Positions 21,119-31,500 of a stretch of DNA of 64,000 nt are shown here, one piece after another. Under the pieces are notes generated by a model. It had not been told where the DNA came from. It saw only the letters and a list, made by a program, of their open reading frames with translations, and did not search any database. Source of the stretch: Micromonospora violae (lineage in GTDB: Bacteria > Actinomycetota > Actinomycetes > Mycobacteriales > Micromonosporaceae); the NCBI RefSeq assembly GCF_004217135.1, contig NZ_SHKK01000001.1:3472001-3536000 (forward strand), read 5' to 3'. The translations under genes and the position numbers were made by a program. The first letter of the stretch is position 1; the number at the start of each line of letters is the position of its first letter.

Positions 21119-21449
21119 GCTAAACCTCGCCCGCCCCCACCCCACCCCCGACACACCGCCCCGCCCCCACCCGCCGCCCGCCCACCGCCCCGCCGCCCGT
21201 CGCCCGCCCGCCACCCGCCCGCCACCCGCCACCCGCCCGCAGGCGTCGATCATGCAGTTGTGGTGCGTCACGAAACGGCTCCAATCGGCACCTTTCGCCC
21301 ACCACGACTCCATGATCGACCAGGGCGGTGGGCGCGGAGACGCCAAGGGACGCCGGACAGGATTGGGGCGAAGGGGGCAGTTGGTGGCAGGTCGGGCGAC
21401 CGGAGCGGCAGTCGAGACAGGGCCGGTCGTGACCACGTACCCTTTCGGC
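21119..21449. other. Intergenic region with C-rich tract and palindrome R4
   Basis: Between two divergent genes. 21130-21240 is an almost pure C/G/A tract made of CCCGCC, CACCCGCC and similar short repeats. Palindrome R4 follows at 21245-21320, then about 130 bases that must hold the promoter of the gene at 21450. No RNA gene seen. Confidence 0.6.
21245..21320. repeat. Dispersed palindrome R4
   Basis: Arms 21245-21265 and 21300-21320 pair with two mismatches over 21 positions (GTCGATCATG...GTGGTG). The loop is 34 nt. Unlike its relatives it lies between divergent genes. Confidence 0.85.
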
Positions 21450-22244
21450 ATGTCCACCCCCGCAACGGGCGCGGTCACGCTCGCGCCGCGCCGGTCCAGC
21501 CGGTTCGTTGCCTGGGTGCGCGCGTGGCGTGCCGGGTTGGTGCCGTACGACGAGGTTGCCGACGCCATCGCCGGCGACGAGGAACATCTCGTCGCGGACG
21601 CCCCGGGCACCTGGACCGACGTCCCGCTGGGCGCCGCGCTGCCCACCCTGGCCAAGCTCTCCCCGGACGAGATCCGCCTGGTGCTGCCCGCGCCGGGTGA
21701 CCCCCGGGGTCTACCCGGCCCCGGCGACTTCGCGGGGGCGGCGCTGGTCACGGGCGAGGCGGTGGTCGCCGGCGGGCTCGGGTTGATCCCCGAGGTGCGC
21801 TCGCACACCTCCGGCTCCGGGGACTGTTTCGAGACGGTGCTGTGGCGCGTCTACCCACTGCCGGCCAACGCCCCCGCCGCGTCCCTCTCGTTGCCGGGCG
21901 CCGCCGAGGCAGAGGCCGAGCTGGCCGCCGCGCTGGCCGAGACGACCGCCGCGCTGACCCGCCTCGACGTGGCCCAGTGGCGGCCCGAGCTGGCCGGCGC
22001 GCTGGCCGCGCTACGCCGCCCCGACGGCACCACCGACCTGCCGCCGGGCTTCGACCCGCGCGCCCGGCGGCTCTTCGCCCGGGCCGCGGTGCTCGACCGG
22101 GTGCTCGCGTTGGCCGGGCACTCCGCGCCCGGCGGGGCGATCAACAACTACGAGGCGCAGCAACGGGACGCGGCCCTTCGTCCGCTGACCGCCGCCTGCC
22201 GGCAGGCCCTGGTGGCCGCCTGCAACGCCCCCCTGCGCCCCTGA
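21450..22244 (+). CDS. Conserved hypothetical protein (264 aa)
   Basis: Starts at ATG 21450 (no strong ribosome-binding site). The protein is soluble, acidic, Ala/Leu-rich and has no signal peptide. It shows a well-ordered N-terminal half (FVAWVRAWRAGLVPYDEVADAI, LAKLSPDEIRLVLPAPGDPRGLPG, ALVTGEAVVAGGLGLIPEV) and a helical C-terminal half (about 150-260). I do not recognise a characterised family. Codon-position GC is strongly coding-like, so the gene is real. It is divergent from the DUF3097 gene and convergent with the HAD phosphatase gene. Function unknown. Confidence 0.7.
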   Translation: MSTPATGAVTLAPRRSSRFVAWVRAWRAGLVPYDEVADAIAGDEEHLVADAPGTWTDVPLGAALPTLAKLSPDEIRLVLPAPGDPRGLPGPGDFAGAALVTGEAVVAGGLGLIPEVRSHTSGSGDCFETVLWRVYPLPANAPAASLSLPGAAEAEAELAAALAETTAALTRLDVAQWRPELAGALAALRRPDGTTDLPPGFDPRARRLFARAAVLDRVLALAGHSAPGGAINNYEAQQRDAALRPLTAACRQALVAACNAPLRP

Positions 22245-22341
22245 CCGGAACCTCGCCCGCGATCATCGCCAGCCCGCAGGTACTCCTTGGCATACCGGCC
22301 AACCACCGACTCTCCGGCGCGAGAGGGGCAGGTCCGGCCTT

Positions 22342-22416
22342 GTCGATCAAGGAGTTGTGGTGCCCGCTTTGGCATTCGGCGGGTTTTTTGTCACCCACCA
22401 CAACTCCATGATCGGC
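22342..22416. repeat. Dispersed palindrome R5
   Basis: Arms 22342-22362 and 22396-22416 pair with two mismatches over 21 positions (GATCAAGGAGTTGTGGTG type). The 33-nt loop itself holds CCCGC...GCGGG followed by TTTTTT, the look of a small intrinsic terminator. Located between convergent genes. Confidence 0.88.
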
Positions 22417-22486
22417 GGGGGCGATCGACGGGGCGAGGCCGGGCTCGGCGAGGCCGGACGGGGCGGGATGACGAACAGCAGCGCCG

Positions 22487-23266
22487 TCAGATCTCGTCGA
22501 GCAGGTCCGCGACCGAGTTGACGATCCGGGACGGCCGGTACGGGTACCGCTCCGCCTCGGTGCGGCTGCTGATCCCGGTGAGCACCAGGATGGTCTCCAA
22601 CCCGGCCTCCAGGCCGCACAGGATGTCGGTGTCCATCCGGTCACCGATCATCGCGGTGCTCTCCGAGTGCGCGTTGATGGTGTTGAGCGCCGAACGCATC
22701 ATCATCGGGTTGGGCTTGCCGACGAAGTACGGCTCCACCCCGGTCGCCTTGGAGATCATGGCGGCGACCGAGCCGGCGGCGGGTAGCGCGCCCTCCACGG
22801 ACGGGCCGGTCACGTCGGGGTTGGTGCAGATGAACCGGGCACCGTCGTTGATCAGCCGGACCGCCTTGGTGATCGCCTCGAAACTGTAGGTGCGGGTCTC
22901 GCCGAGCACCACGTAGTCGGGAGCGAAGTCGGTCAGCACGTAGCCGACGGCGTGCAGCGCCGTGGTCAGCCCGGCCTCACCGATGACGTACGCGGTGCCA
23001 CCCGGCCGCTGGTCGGCGAGGAACTGACCGGTGGCGAGGGCGGAGGACCAGATCGACTCCTCCGGCACGTCCAGCCCCATCCGGCTGAGCCGGGCGGTCA
23101 GGTCACGCGGGGTGTAGATCGAGTTGTTGGTCAGCACCAGGAACGGCTTGCCCGAGGCGCGCATCCGGTTGATGAACTCCGGCGCGCCGGGCACCGGCTG
23201 GCCCTCGTGCACCAGCACGCCGTCCATGTCGGTCAGCCAACTCTGCACGGGCTTACGGTCATGCAT
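22487..23266 (-). CDS. HAD-superfamily phosphatase, NagD-like
   Basis: 259 residues from ATG 23266, with GAGG six bases upstream. HAD type IIA layout: motif I TDMDGVL (nucleophile D13, acid D15), motif II in LVLTNNS, a C2 cap domain, and motif III/IV KPNPMMMR...MIGDRMDTDILCGLEAGLETILVLTG. Such enzymes dephosphorylate small phosphate esters (nucleotides, sugar or glycerol phosphates), with Mg; cytoplasmic. It is the last gene of the fabG-fabI-hemH run, 72 bases after the hemH stop, across a short tandem repeat. Confidence 0.9.
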   Translation of the reverse strand: MHDRKPVQSWLTDMDGVLVHEGQPVPGAPEFINRMRASGKPFLVLTNNSIYTPRDLTARLSRMGLDVPEESIWSSALATGQFLADQRPGGTAYVIGEAGLTTALHAVGYVLTDFAPDYVVLGETRTYSFEAITKAVRLINDGARFICTNPDVTGPSVEGALPAAGSVAAMISKATGVEPYFVGKPNPMMMRSALNTINAHSESTAMIGDRMDTDILCGLEAGLETILVLTGISSRTEAERYPYRPSRIVNSVADLLDEI

Positions 23267-23279
23267 GATGATCCTCAAA

Positions 23280-23366
23280 GGTCAGGGGCGCCGGGTCGGC
23301 ACGCACAGGTCAGGGGTGCCGGGTCGGCACGCAACAGGTCAGGGGCGCCGGGTCGGCACGCAACAA
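23280..23366. repeat. Three tandem copies of the hemH 3' end (28-29 bp)
   Basis: GGTCAGGGGCGCCGGGTCGG followed by CACGCA and a short variable tail occurs at about 23280, 23308 and 23337. The rightmost copy is the true 3' end of the ferrochelatase gene including its stop; the other two, read in the same direction, repeat the codons for VPTR-P and a stop in the intergenic gap. Confidence 0.88.
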
Positions 23367-24367
23367 ACGGTGGGGCAGGTGTCCCACATGGGCAGCTCGC
23401 CCAGCCGGCGGCGCAGCTGCGCACCGTCCGGGTCGGTCCGCTCGGTGACCAGCTCACGCACCATGGTCACGAAGCGGGGGTCGGTGCCCGGCGTGCCGGC
23501 CCGGACGAAGTCCAGGCCGAGCTGCTTCGCCGTCTCCCGCGCCTCGGTGTCCAGGTCCCACACGACCTCCAGGTGATCGGAGACGAACCCGATCGGGCTG
23601 ACCACCACCGCGGTGGTGCCACCCTGCGCGAGGGCGGCCAGGTGGTCGTTGATGTCCGGCTCCAACCACGGCACCTGCGGCGGGCCGGAGCGGCTCTGCC
23701 AGACCAGGTCGTAGCGCAGGTCGGGTGCGGCGGCCGCGGCGACCAGCCGGGCGGTCTCGTGCAGCTGCGCCTCGTACCGGCCACCGTGCGGGCCGGCGTT
23801 GGCCGCCATCGAGCTGGGGATGGAGTGGGCGGTGAAGACCAGCCGGGTGGTGTCCCGCTGGGCCGGGTCGAGCTGGCCCAGGGCGGCCCGGACCGCGTCG
23901 ACGTGCGGCTCGACGAACCCGGGGTGGTCCCAGAACTGACGCAACTTCTCGATCACCGGCGCGTCCGGGCCGACGGCGGCACGCGCGGCGGCGATGTCCT
24001 CCTGGTACTGCCGGCAGGACGAGTAGCCGCCGTACGCGCTGGTGACGAAGGCCAGCGCCCGGGTGATCCCGTCGTCGCGCATCTGGGTCACGGTGTCGGC
24101 GAGCATCGGATCCCAGTTGCGGTTGCCCCAGTAGATGGGCAGGTCGACACCGTGCGCGGCGAAGTCGGCGCGGACGGCGGCCAGCAACTCTCGGCACTGC
24201 TGGTTGATCGGGGACACCCCACCGAAGTGCTGATAGTGCTCGGCGACCTCGGCCAGCCGCTCGGGCGGCACCCCCCGGCCCCGGGTCACGTTCTGCAGGA
24301 ACGGCATCACGTCCTCGGGCCGCTCCGGCCCGCCGAAGGACACCAGCACCACCGCGTCGTACGACAT
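23339..24367 (-). CDS. hemH: Ferrochelatase (actinobacterial coproporphyrin type)
   Basis: 342 residues from ATG 24367. Inserts ferrous iron into a porphyrin; in actinobacteria the substrate is coproporphyrin III, and the gene is also called cpfC. Family marks: [20 protein letters not shown], a central [10 protein letters not shown] with the conserved His, and [20 protein letters not shown] cysteine in [10 protein letters not shown] and the C-terminal CPTVCC are positioned to bind the [2Fe-2S] cluster known from mycobacterial enzymes. It sits downstream of fabI, as in the mycobacterial mabA-inhA-hemZ cluster. Its 3' end has been tandemly duplicated. Confidence 0.94.
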   Translation of the reverse strand: MSYDAVVLVSFGGPERPEDVMPFLQNVTRGRGVPPERLAEVAEHYQHFGGVSPINQQCRELLAAVRADFAAHGVDLPIYWGNRNWDPMLADTVTQMRDDGITRALAFVTSAYGGYSSCRQYQEDIAAARAAVGPDAPVIEKLRQFWDHPGFVEPHVDAVRAALGQLDPAQRDTTRLVFTAHSIPSSMAANAGPHGGRYEAQLHETARLVAAAAAPDLRYDLVWQSRSGPPQVPWLEPDINDHLAALAQGGTTAVVVSPIGFVSDHLEVVWDLDTEARETAKQLGLDFVRAGTPGTDPRFVTMVRELVTERTDPDGAQLRRRLGELPMWDTCPTVCCVPTRRP

Positions 24368-24467
24368 GGGGTCATTCTTGCCCCTCGGCCGGGACGTCCC
24401 GGCGACGCCCCCTGGCCGGGACGCGTAGATCACGCGGGCGGCGGCCAGGGAGCGTCGCGGCGAAGCG

Positions 24468-25235
24468 TCAGGAACCGATGGCGTGGTAGCCACCGTCGAC
24501 GTGGACGATCTCGCCGGTGGTGGCCGGGAACCAGTCGGAGAGCAGCGCCAGGCAGGCCCGCGCGGCCGGCTCCTGGTCGGTGAGGTTCCAGCCCAGCGGG
24601 GCACGCTCGGCCCAGGCGTCCTCGAACTGGTCGAAGCCGGGGATCGACTTCGCGGCGATGGTGCGCAGCGGCCCGGCGGCCACCAGGTTGCTGCGGATGC
24701 CCTGCTTGCCCAGGTGCAGCGCCAGGTAGCGGGACGCGGACTCCAGGCCGGCCTTGGCCACGCCCATCCAGTCGTAGACCGGCCACGCCTTCGTCGCGTC
24801 GAAGGTCAGACCGACCACCGCGCCGCCGGGCGACATCAGCGGCAGCGCCGCCATCGCGAGGGACTTGTACGAGAAGGTGGAGACGTGCAGGGCGGTCGCC
24901 ACGTCCTCCCAGGGCGCGTCGAGGAAGCCGCCACCCAGGCAGCTCTGCGGGGCGAAGCCGATCGAGTGCACGACACCGTCGAGGCCGTCGACGTGCTCGC
25001 GTACCCGGTCGGCGAGGCCGGCCAGGTGCTCGGTGTTGGTGACGTCCACCTCGATCACCGGCGCCGGCTCGGGCAGCCGCTTGGCGATCCGCTCGACCAG
25101 GGAGAGCCGGCCGTAGCCGGTGAGCACGACCTGCGCGCCGTTCTCCTGAGCGAGCTTCGCCACCGAGAAGGCGATCGAGGCGTCGGTGATGACACCGGTG
25201 ACGAGCAGTCGCTTACCGGCGAGCAGTCCGGACAT
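24468..25235 (-). CDS. fabI: Enoyl-ACP reductase (NADH), InhA/FabI type
   Basis: 255 residues from ATG 25235, with GGAGG nine bases upstream. Reduces trans-2-enoyl-ACP in the last step of each fatty-acid elongation cycle. SDR fold with the FabI-type dinucleotide site [20 protein letters not shown] and the catalytic pair Y154-x6-K161 (VYDWMGVAK), the spacing of FabI/InhA and not of ordinary SDRs. It starts 29 bases after fabG, so both are surely co-transcribed. Target of isoniazid- and triclosan-type inhibitors in relatives. Confidence 0.94.
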   Translation of the reverse strand: MSGLLAGKRLLVTGVITDASIAFSVAKLAQENGAQVVLTGYGRLSLVERIAKRLPEPAPVIEVDVTNTEHLAGLADRVREHVDGLDGVVHSIGFAPQSCLGGGFLDAPWEDVATALHVSTFSYKSLAMAALPLMSPGGAVVGLTFDATKAWPVYDWMGVAKAGLESASRYLALHLGKQGIRSNLVAAGPLRTIAAKSIPGFDQFEDAWAERAPLGWNLTDQEPAARACLALLSDWFPATTGEIVHVDGGYHAIGS

Positions 25236-25264
25236 CCGGGGTTTCCTCCGTAGGTAGATAGGGG

Positions 25265-27356
<2,092 letters not shown>

Positions 27357-27360
<4 letters not shown>

Positions 27361-28019
27361 TCCGGGTGCTGATCGTCGACGACCAGGCGATGGTCCGGCA
27401 GGGTTTCGGCGCGCTGCTCGCCGCCCAACCGGACCTGCTGGTGGTGGGTGACGCCGCCGACGGGGCGCAGGCCGTGACCGCCGCCCGCCACCTCGACCCG
27501 GACGTGGTGCTGATGGACGTGCGGATGCCGGTCATGGACGGGTTGGAGGCCACCCGCAAGCTGCTCGGTGACCGGTCCGCGCAGCGACCGAAGGTGCTCA
27601 TCCTGACCACCTTCGACCTGGACGACTACGTGTACGAGGCGCTGCGCGCCGGGGCCAGCGGATTCCTGCTCAAGGACGCCCCGGCGGCCGACCTGGTGCA
27701 GGCGGTGCGGGTGGTCGCGGCCGGGGACGCGCTGCTCGCCCCGACGGTCACCCGCCGGCTGATCGCCGAGTTCGCGGCCCGTCCGGACCGCCGCCGCCCG
27801 CGCCCCACCGACCTGGCCGGGCTGACCCCCCGCGAGACCGAGGTGCTGCGGCTGATCGCCCGGGGCCGCAACAACGCGGAGATCGCCGGTGACCTGGTGG
27901 TGGCCGAGCAGACCGTGAAGACGCACGTCGGGCGGATCCTGGCCAAGCTGGGTCTGCGCGACCGGGCCCAGGCCGTGGTGCTGGCGTACGAGACCGGTCT
28001 GGTGGCCGCCGGCGAGTAG
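27357..28019 (+). CDS. NarL/LuxR-family response regulator
   Basis: 220 residues; ATG 27357 overlaps the kinase stop. Receiver domain with D10 and phospho-acceptor D54 (VLMDVRMP), conserved K near 105 (LLKDAP); C-terminal GerE helix-turn-helix, [51 protein letters not shown]-binding transcription factor paired with the kinase before it. Targets are unknown; the secreted hydrolase downstream is a candidate because it follows in the same direction. Confidence 0.95.
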
Positions 28020-28083
28020 TCCCGTGGAGCCAGCCCGCAGACGGCTCCGCGGTACGACGACCAGGCTCCGCCCCCGGGCGCAC

Positions 28084-28113
28084 TCTCCCTCCGGATGACA
28101 TTCCGGAGGGAGA
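28084..28113 (+). promoter_or_regulatory. Hairpin covering the ribosome-binding site of the secreted hydrolase
   Basis: A perfect 12-bp stem (TCTCCCTCCGGA / TCCGGAGGGAGA) with a 6-nt loop. The right arm contains the whole GGAGGGAG Shine-Dalgarno of ATG 28119. In mRNA the stem would hide it; on the DNA side the same stem could serve as a terminator for the response regulator gene. Confidence 0.6.
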
Positions 28114-28118
28114 ACGTG

Positions 28119-29024
28119 ATGCGACGACGAGGTGCCAGCCGGGTGGCGATGGCCGCACTGCTCGGCGTGAACCTGGTCCTGCCGACCAGACCCGGGCCGG
28201 CCACGGCGGCGGGGTTCGTCGAGGCGTACCCGGTGACGGCGGCGGCGATGCGCGCGGCCGGCCCCCCGTACGCGGACTGGGCGGCCGACGGACGCCGGTT
28301 CCTGCTGTTCGACGGGCGCGGTGACGGCCGCGCGGTCGAGGTCCTCGGTGACCTCGCCCACGCCGACCGGATCGCGGTGCTGGTGCCGGGGGTCGGCAGC
28401 ACCCTCGCCGACTTCGACCGGGGGTTGGGCGGGGTGGCCCGGCGGGCGCCGGCGGTGCAGGCCGGGCAGCTCTACCGGGAGCTGCGGGCGGCCGACCCGG
28501 GGGCGCGGGTCGCGGTGCTGGCCTGGCTCGGCTACGACCCGCCCGACGGGGTGTTGACCGCCGCCGGGCAGGTCAGCGCCCGACGGGGCGCGGCCGCGCT
28601 GGGCACCCTGCTGCGGGAGTTGGCCGGGCGGCGTCCGGCGGCCACGATCACGCTGGTCGGGCACAGCTACGGGGCGCTGGTGGTGTCGCTGGCGGCGGCG
28701 GACGCCCCGACCCAGGTCACCGATGTGGTCAGCCTCGGCGGCGTGGGCGCCGGGGTGCAGCGCGCCGACGACCTGCCCGGCGGGCGGCGGTTCTGGGCGG
28801 CCGAGGCACCTACCGACTGGATCCGTCGGGTACCACCGGTGCGGCTGCCCGGCCTGGGCTTCGGCCGGCGACCCGGCGACCCGGCGTTCGGCGCCCGCCC
28901 GCTGCCGGTGGACGGGGTGGCGGGGCACGACGGCTACCTCGCGCCTGGCAGCGGCGCGCTGGTCGCGGTGGCGGCGGTCGTGCGGGGCGGCGTGGCCGCC
29001 GACCCGGTCCGGGACGCCCAGTGA
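28119..29024 (+). CDS. Exported alpha/beta hydrolase, DUF1023-like
   Basis: 301 residues from ATG 28119 (GGAGGGAG upstream; an ATG at 28095 lies in the hairpin loop and is rejected). An RRRG start and a hydrophobic segment to about residue 35 suggest a signal peptide or anchor. The nucleophile elbow GHSYGALV, preceded by ITLV, marks an alpha/beta hydrolase; RIAVLVPGVGSTLADFDRG and AWLGYDPPDG fit the actinobacterial DUF1023 group. Substrate unknown; such proteins are predicted esterases or lipases. It overlaps the next gene (GTGA), so the two are coupled. Confidence 0.82.
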   Translation: MRRRGASRVAMAALLGVNLVLPTRPGPATAAGFVEAYPVTAAAMRAAGPPYADWAADGRRFLLFDGRGDGRAVEVLGDLAHADRIAVLVPGVGSTLADFDRGLGGVARRAPAVQAGQLYRELRAADPGARVAVLAWLGYDPPDGVLTAAGQVSARRGAAALGTLLRELAGRRPAATITLVGHSYGALVVSLAAADAPTQVTDVVSLGGVGAGVQRADDLPGGRRFWAAEAPTDWIRRVPPVRLPGLGFGRRPGDPAFGARPLPVDGVAGHDGYLAPGSGALVAVAAVVRGGVAADPVRDAQ

Positions 29025-30253
29025 GCCGCGACCGCGCCGTCGACGCGCTGCGGGCGTACGCGATCGGCGGGGTGGTGCTGGGGCACTGGCTGGTCACCGG
29101 CTTGGTGCTCACCGGCGACGGCGGCCTGCACCAGGCCAGTCCGCTGACCGCGATGCCCGACCTGGCCCCGATGACCTGGGTGTTGCAGACGCTCGGGTTG
29201 TTCTTCTTCACCGCCGGGTTCGGCTCGACCCGGTCGCTGGCCCGCCATCCGGGCGACGCGGGCGGGTGGCTGGCCGGTCGGCTGCGTCGGCTGCTGCTGC
29301 CCGCGGTGGCGCTGCTCGGGGTGGGGGCCGCCGTTCTGCTCGCCGCCACCGTCGTCGGCACCTCGGACGACACGCTCGGCGTGGCGTTGCGGCTCGCGAT
29401 CAGCCCGCTGTGGTTCCTGCTGCCGCTGGTGATCCTCGTCGCGGTGACCGGCCCGCTGCGCGCCGCCGTACGCCGGTGGGGGGTGACGCGCTGCGTGGCA
29501 CCGGCGGTGGCCGTGGTCGCCGCCGCCGACCTGGCCGTCCGCCTGCTGCCGGCCGGCACCGACCTGCCCCCGGTCACCGTGCTGGCGGCCTGGTCGGTGC
29601 CGTACCTGCTCGGCGTGGCGCACGCCGACGGGTGGCTGGACGGCCGGCGCGCGGGCGCGACGGTGGCGGCTGGTGGGGCGGTCGCGCTGGCGGCGCTGCT
29701 GGCACTGGGCTACCCGGTGAGCGCGGTCGGCGTGCCCGGCGCCGGGGTGTCCAACCTGAACCCGCCGTCGCTGCTGGTCGTGGCGCTGGCGGTCACCCAG
29801 GTCGGGCTGGGGCTGCTCGCGCGGCCCGCCCTGCGACGGCTGCTGACCCGGCCGGTGCCGGGCCGCGCGGTGACCGCTGTGAACCGCTCCGCGGTGCGGA
29901 TCTACCTGTGGCACCAGCCCGTCCTGGTGGCGGTGACCGCGCTCACCGCCCGCGGCGGGCTGACCCTGCCCGGTCTGCACACCGCCCCGGACGACCCGGG
30001 CTGGGTGCTCGCGCGCTGCTGCTGGCTGCCGCTGCTCGCGGTGGTGCTGGTCACCGTCGTACGGGTGGGTCGGCCGCGGTCGCGGCGTCAACCGGGCGGT
30101 GGAGGGGTCGCCAGCCGGTCGGCCGAGTACGGTCCGTCGACACCGCAGGTGTACGATCATCGACGTTCCGGCCGGCCCGACTTGCAGGAGGTGATCGCTG
30201 TGCGAGATAGCGATCCTCCCAGTCGTGGCCGGGCCGATGGTCAGTCCCGCTGA
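29021..30253 (+). CDS. Acyltransferase-3 family membrane protein
   Basis: 410 residues from GTG 29021, overlapping the preceding stop. About ten membrane helices. The family marks are DALRAYAIGGVVLGHW at the N terminus, FFFTAGFGSTRS and a late NRSAVRIYLWHQPVL. Members acylate sugars or cell-wall and antibiotic molecules at the membrane using acyl donors. The final ~60 residues after VVRVGRPRSRRQ are polar and look unlike protein; this DNA also carries a strong internal Shine-Dalgarno, so the tail may be read-through of a regulatory region. Coupling to the hydrolase suggests one pathway, unidentified. Confidence 0.85.
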   Translation: MSRDRAVDALRAYAIGGVVLGHWLVTGLVLTGDGGLHQASPLTAMPDLAPMTWVLQTLGLFFFTAGFGSTRSLARHPGDAGGWLAGRLRRLLLPAVALLGVGAAVLLAATVVGTSDDTLGVALRLAISPLWFLLPLVILVAVTGPLRAAVRRWGVTRCVAPAVAVVAAADLAVRLLPAGTDLPPVTVLAAWSVPYLLGVAHADGWLDGRRAGATVAAGGAVALAALLALGYPVSAVGVPGAGVSNLNPPSLLVVALAVTQVGLGLLARPALRRLLTRPVPGRAVTAVNRSAVRIYLWHQPVLVAVTALTARGGLTLPGLHTAPDDPGWVLARCCWLPLLAVVLVTVVRVGRPRSRRQPGGGGVASRSAEYGPSTPQVYDHRRSGRPDLQEVIAVRDSDPPSRGRADGQSR

Positions 30254-30262
30254 GCCACGACT
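30187..30262 (+). promoter_or_regulatory. Structured leader with a sequestered perfect Shine-Dalgarno
   Basis: AGGAGGTGATC (30186-30196) complements the 3' end of 16S rRNA over 11 bases. GGAGG and ATCGCT (30187-30199) pair with AGCGATCCTCC (30209-30219), giving an 11-bp stem with a 2-nt bulge; the start GTG 30200 lies in the loop. A second perfect 9-bp stem, AGTCGTGGC (30221-30229) with GCCACGACT (30254-30262), follows. A TACGAT hexamer at 30153 could be a -10 element. Structure is seen; the regulatory role is inferred. Confidence 0.45.
30200..30253 (+). CDS. Possible 17-residue leader peptide
   Basis: GTG 30200 stands nine bases after GGAGG within a perfect Shine-Dalgarno and opens a 17-codon frame (RDSDPPSRGRADGQSR after the start) ending at the second stem described for this region. 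The frame is the same as the acyltransferase C terminus, so this is either an internal start or an artefact of that overlap. Arginine and serine are frequent; nothing like a classical attenuator run of one amino acid is present. Confidence 0.25.
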   Translation: MRDSDPPSRGRADGQSR

Positions 30263-30444
30263 CAGTCTGGTGAGCTGACCCCGCTCCGCTCCCCACCACG
30301 TCGGCACCTGCCGAGGTGAGTGTGCCGCGCCGCCCGATTTCGGGCGGCCGCCGGGAGCCGCCCGGTCACGACTTCGTGTGCGCGTCCCTACCCCTGCGGT
30401 CCGCCCCCGCACGCGGACCGTCCAGCCGCCACCCGGAGCCGTCC

Positions 30445-30531
30445 ATGAGCCGCTACGTCGCCCCGCTGGGCTTCACCCTCGCCGCCGTCTGGGTGGCCAT
30501 CGTCTTCGTGCTCGCCGGCGGCGGTCACTGA
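30445..30531 (+). CDS. Small single-helix membrane protein (28 aa)
   Basis: ATG 30445 follows GGAG at seven bases. The product MSRYVAPLGFTLAAVWVAIV, then FVLAGGGH, is one membrane helix with a positively charged N terminus and almost no loop. The frame is open further upstream but that part is not protein-like. It lies in a ~300-base gap between a plus-strand acyltransferase and a convergent VWA gene. Candidate small membrane protein; I have no family match. Confidence 0.5.
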   Translation: MSRYVAPLGFTLAAVWVAIVFVLAGGGH

Positions 30532-30549
30532 CCGCCGCCGGCACACCGG

Positions 30550-31500
30550 TCACACCATCCGCGACGACCACAGCAGGCTGAGCGCGCCCGCGCAGAGCGC
30601 CAGCAGCAACGCCACCCCGGCGTACCACTGGGTCACCTCACGCGGCTCGGTGCGGAACCCGATCGAGCTGCCCATGTCCTGATAGACCTGCTTCAGCTCG
30701 CTCACCGAAGCCGCCTCGTAGAAGTAACCCTCGGTGGTCTCGGCGAGTTCGGCGAGGGCCATCCGGTCCACCGGCACCCGCTGCAACTGCCCGCCGATGT
30801 CCACCTGGCCGGTGTCGGTGCCGAAGGCGATGGTGGAGACCGGAACGTTCGCGGCCTGCGCGGCCGCCGCCGCCTCCTCCACCGCCCGACCCGAGGTCCG
30901 GAAACCGTCGGAGAGCAGCACGATCCGCGCCGGCGGAATACCCGCCGCGCCGTCGGCCGGCACCGACCGGATCGCCTCCAGGCAGGTGAACACCGCCTCG
31001 CCGGTCGCGGTCGCCTCGGCCAACACCAGCCCGTCGATGGCGCTGGTCACCGCGTCCCGGTCCTTGCCCGGCGGCACCAGCACGTTGGCCGCCTTGGCGA
31101 ACGACACAAGACCCAGGTTGTAGCTCTCCGGCAGCTCACTGACGAACTGCTTGGCCGCCTCCTGGGCCGCCTCCAGCCGGTTCGGCACCACGTCGTCGGC
31201 CTGCATCGACAACGACACGTCGATGGCGAGCATCACGGTGGCCCGCTCCAGCGGCTCCTTGGTGTCCACCGCCGGCCGGGCCAGCGCGGTGGCCAGCACC
31301 AACAGGCAGAGCAGGAACGCGGTCGCCGGGACGTGCCGACGCCAGCCCAGGCCCTTCGGCGCCACCGTACGCAACAGGTCCACATTGGTGAACCGCATCG
31401 CGTACGCCCGGCGGTGCAACTGCCGCCAGACGTAGAACGCGGCGAGGGCGAACACCGGCAGCACAGCCAGCAGCCACCACGGTTGCAGAAAACGGATCAT
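30550..31500 (-). CDS. VWA-domain membrane protein (BatA-like)
   Basis: 316 residues from ATG 31500, overlapping the DUF58 stop (ATGA). Two N-terminal helices (about 8-25 and 58-75), then a von Willebrand A domain with the MIDAS motif DVSLS (94-98), a Thr in ATATGEAVF and LLSDGFRT, and a C-terminal helix near 290-312. This places the metal-binding domain outside, held by membrane segments at both ends. Last gene of a moxR-DUF58-VWA operon, a common set in which the ATPase is thought to act as chaperone for VWA complexes linked to envelope integrity. Confidence 0.92.
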   Translation of the reverse strand: MIRFLQPWWLLAVLPVFALAAFYVWRQLHRRAYAMRFTNVDLLRTVAPKGLGWRRHVPATAFLLCLLVLATALARPAVDTKEPLERATVMLAIDVSLSMQADDVVPNRLEAAQEAAKQFVSELPESYNLGLVSFAKAANVLVPPGKDRDAVTSAIDGLVLAEATATGEAVFTCLEAIRSVPADGAAGIPPARIVLLSDGFRTSGRAVEEAAAAAQAANVPVSTIAFGTDTGQVDIGGQLQRVPVDRMALAELAETTEGYFYEAASVSELKQVYQDMGSSIGFRTEPREVTQWYAGVALLLALCAGALSLLWSSRMV

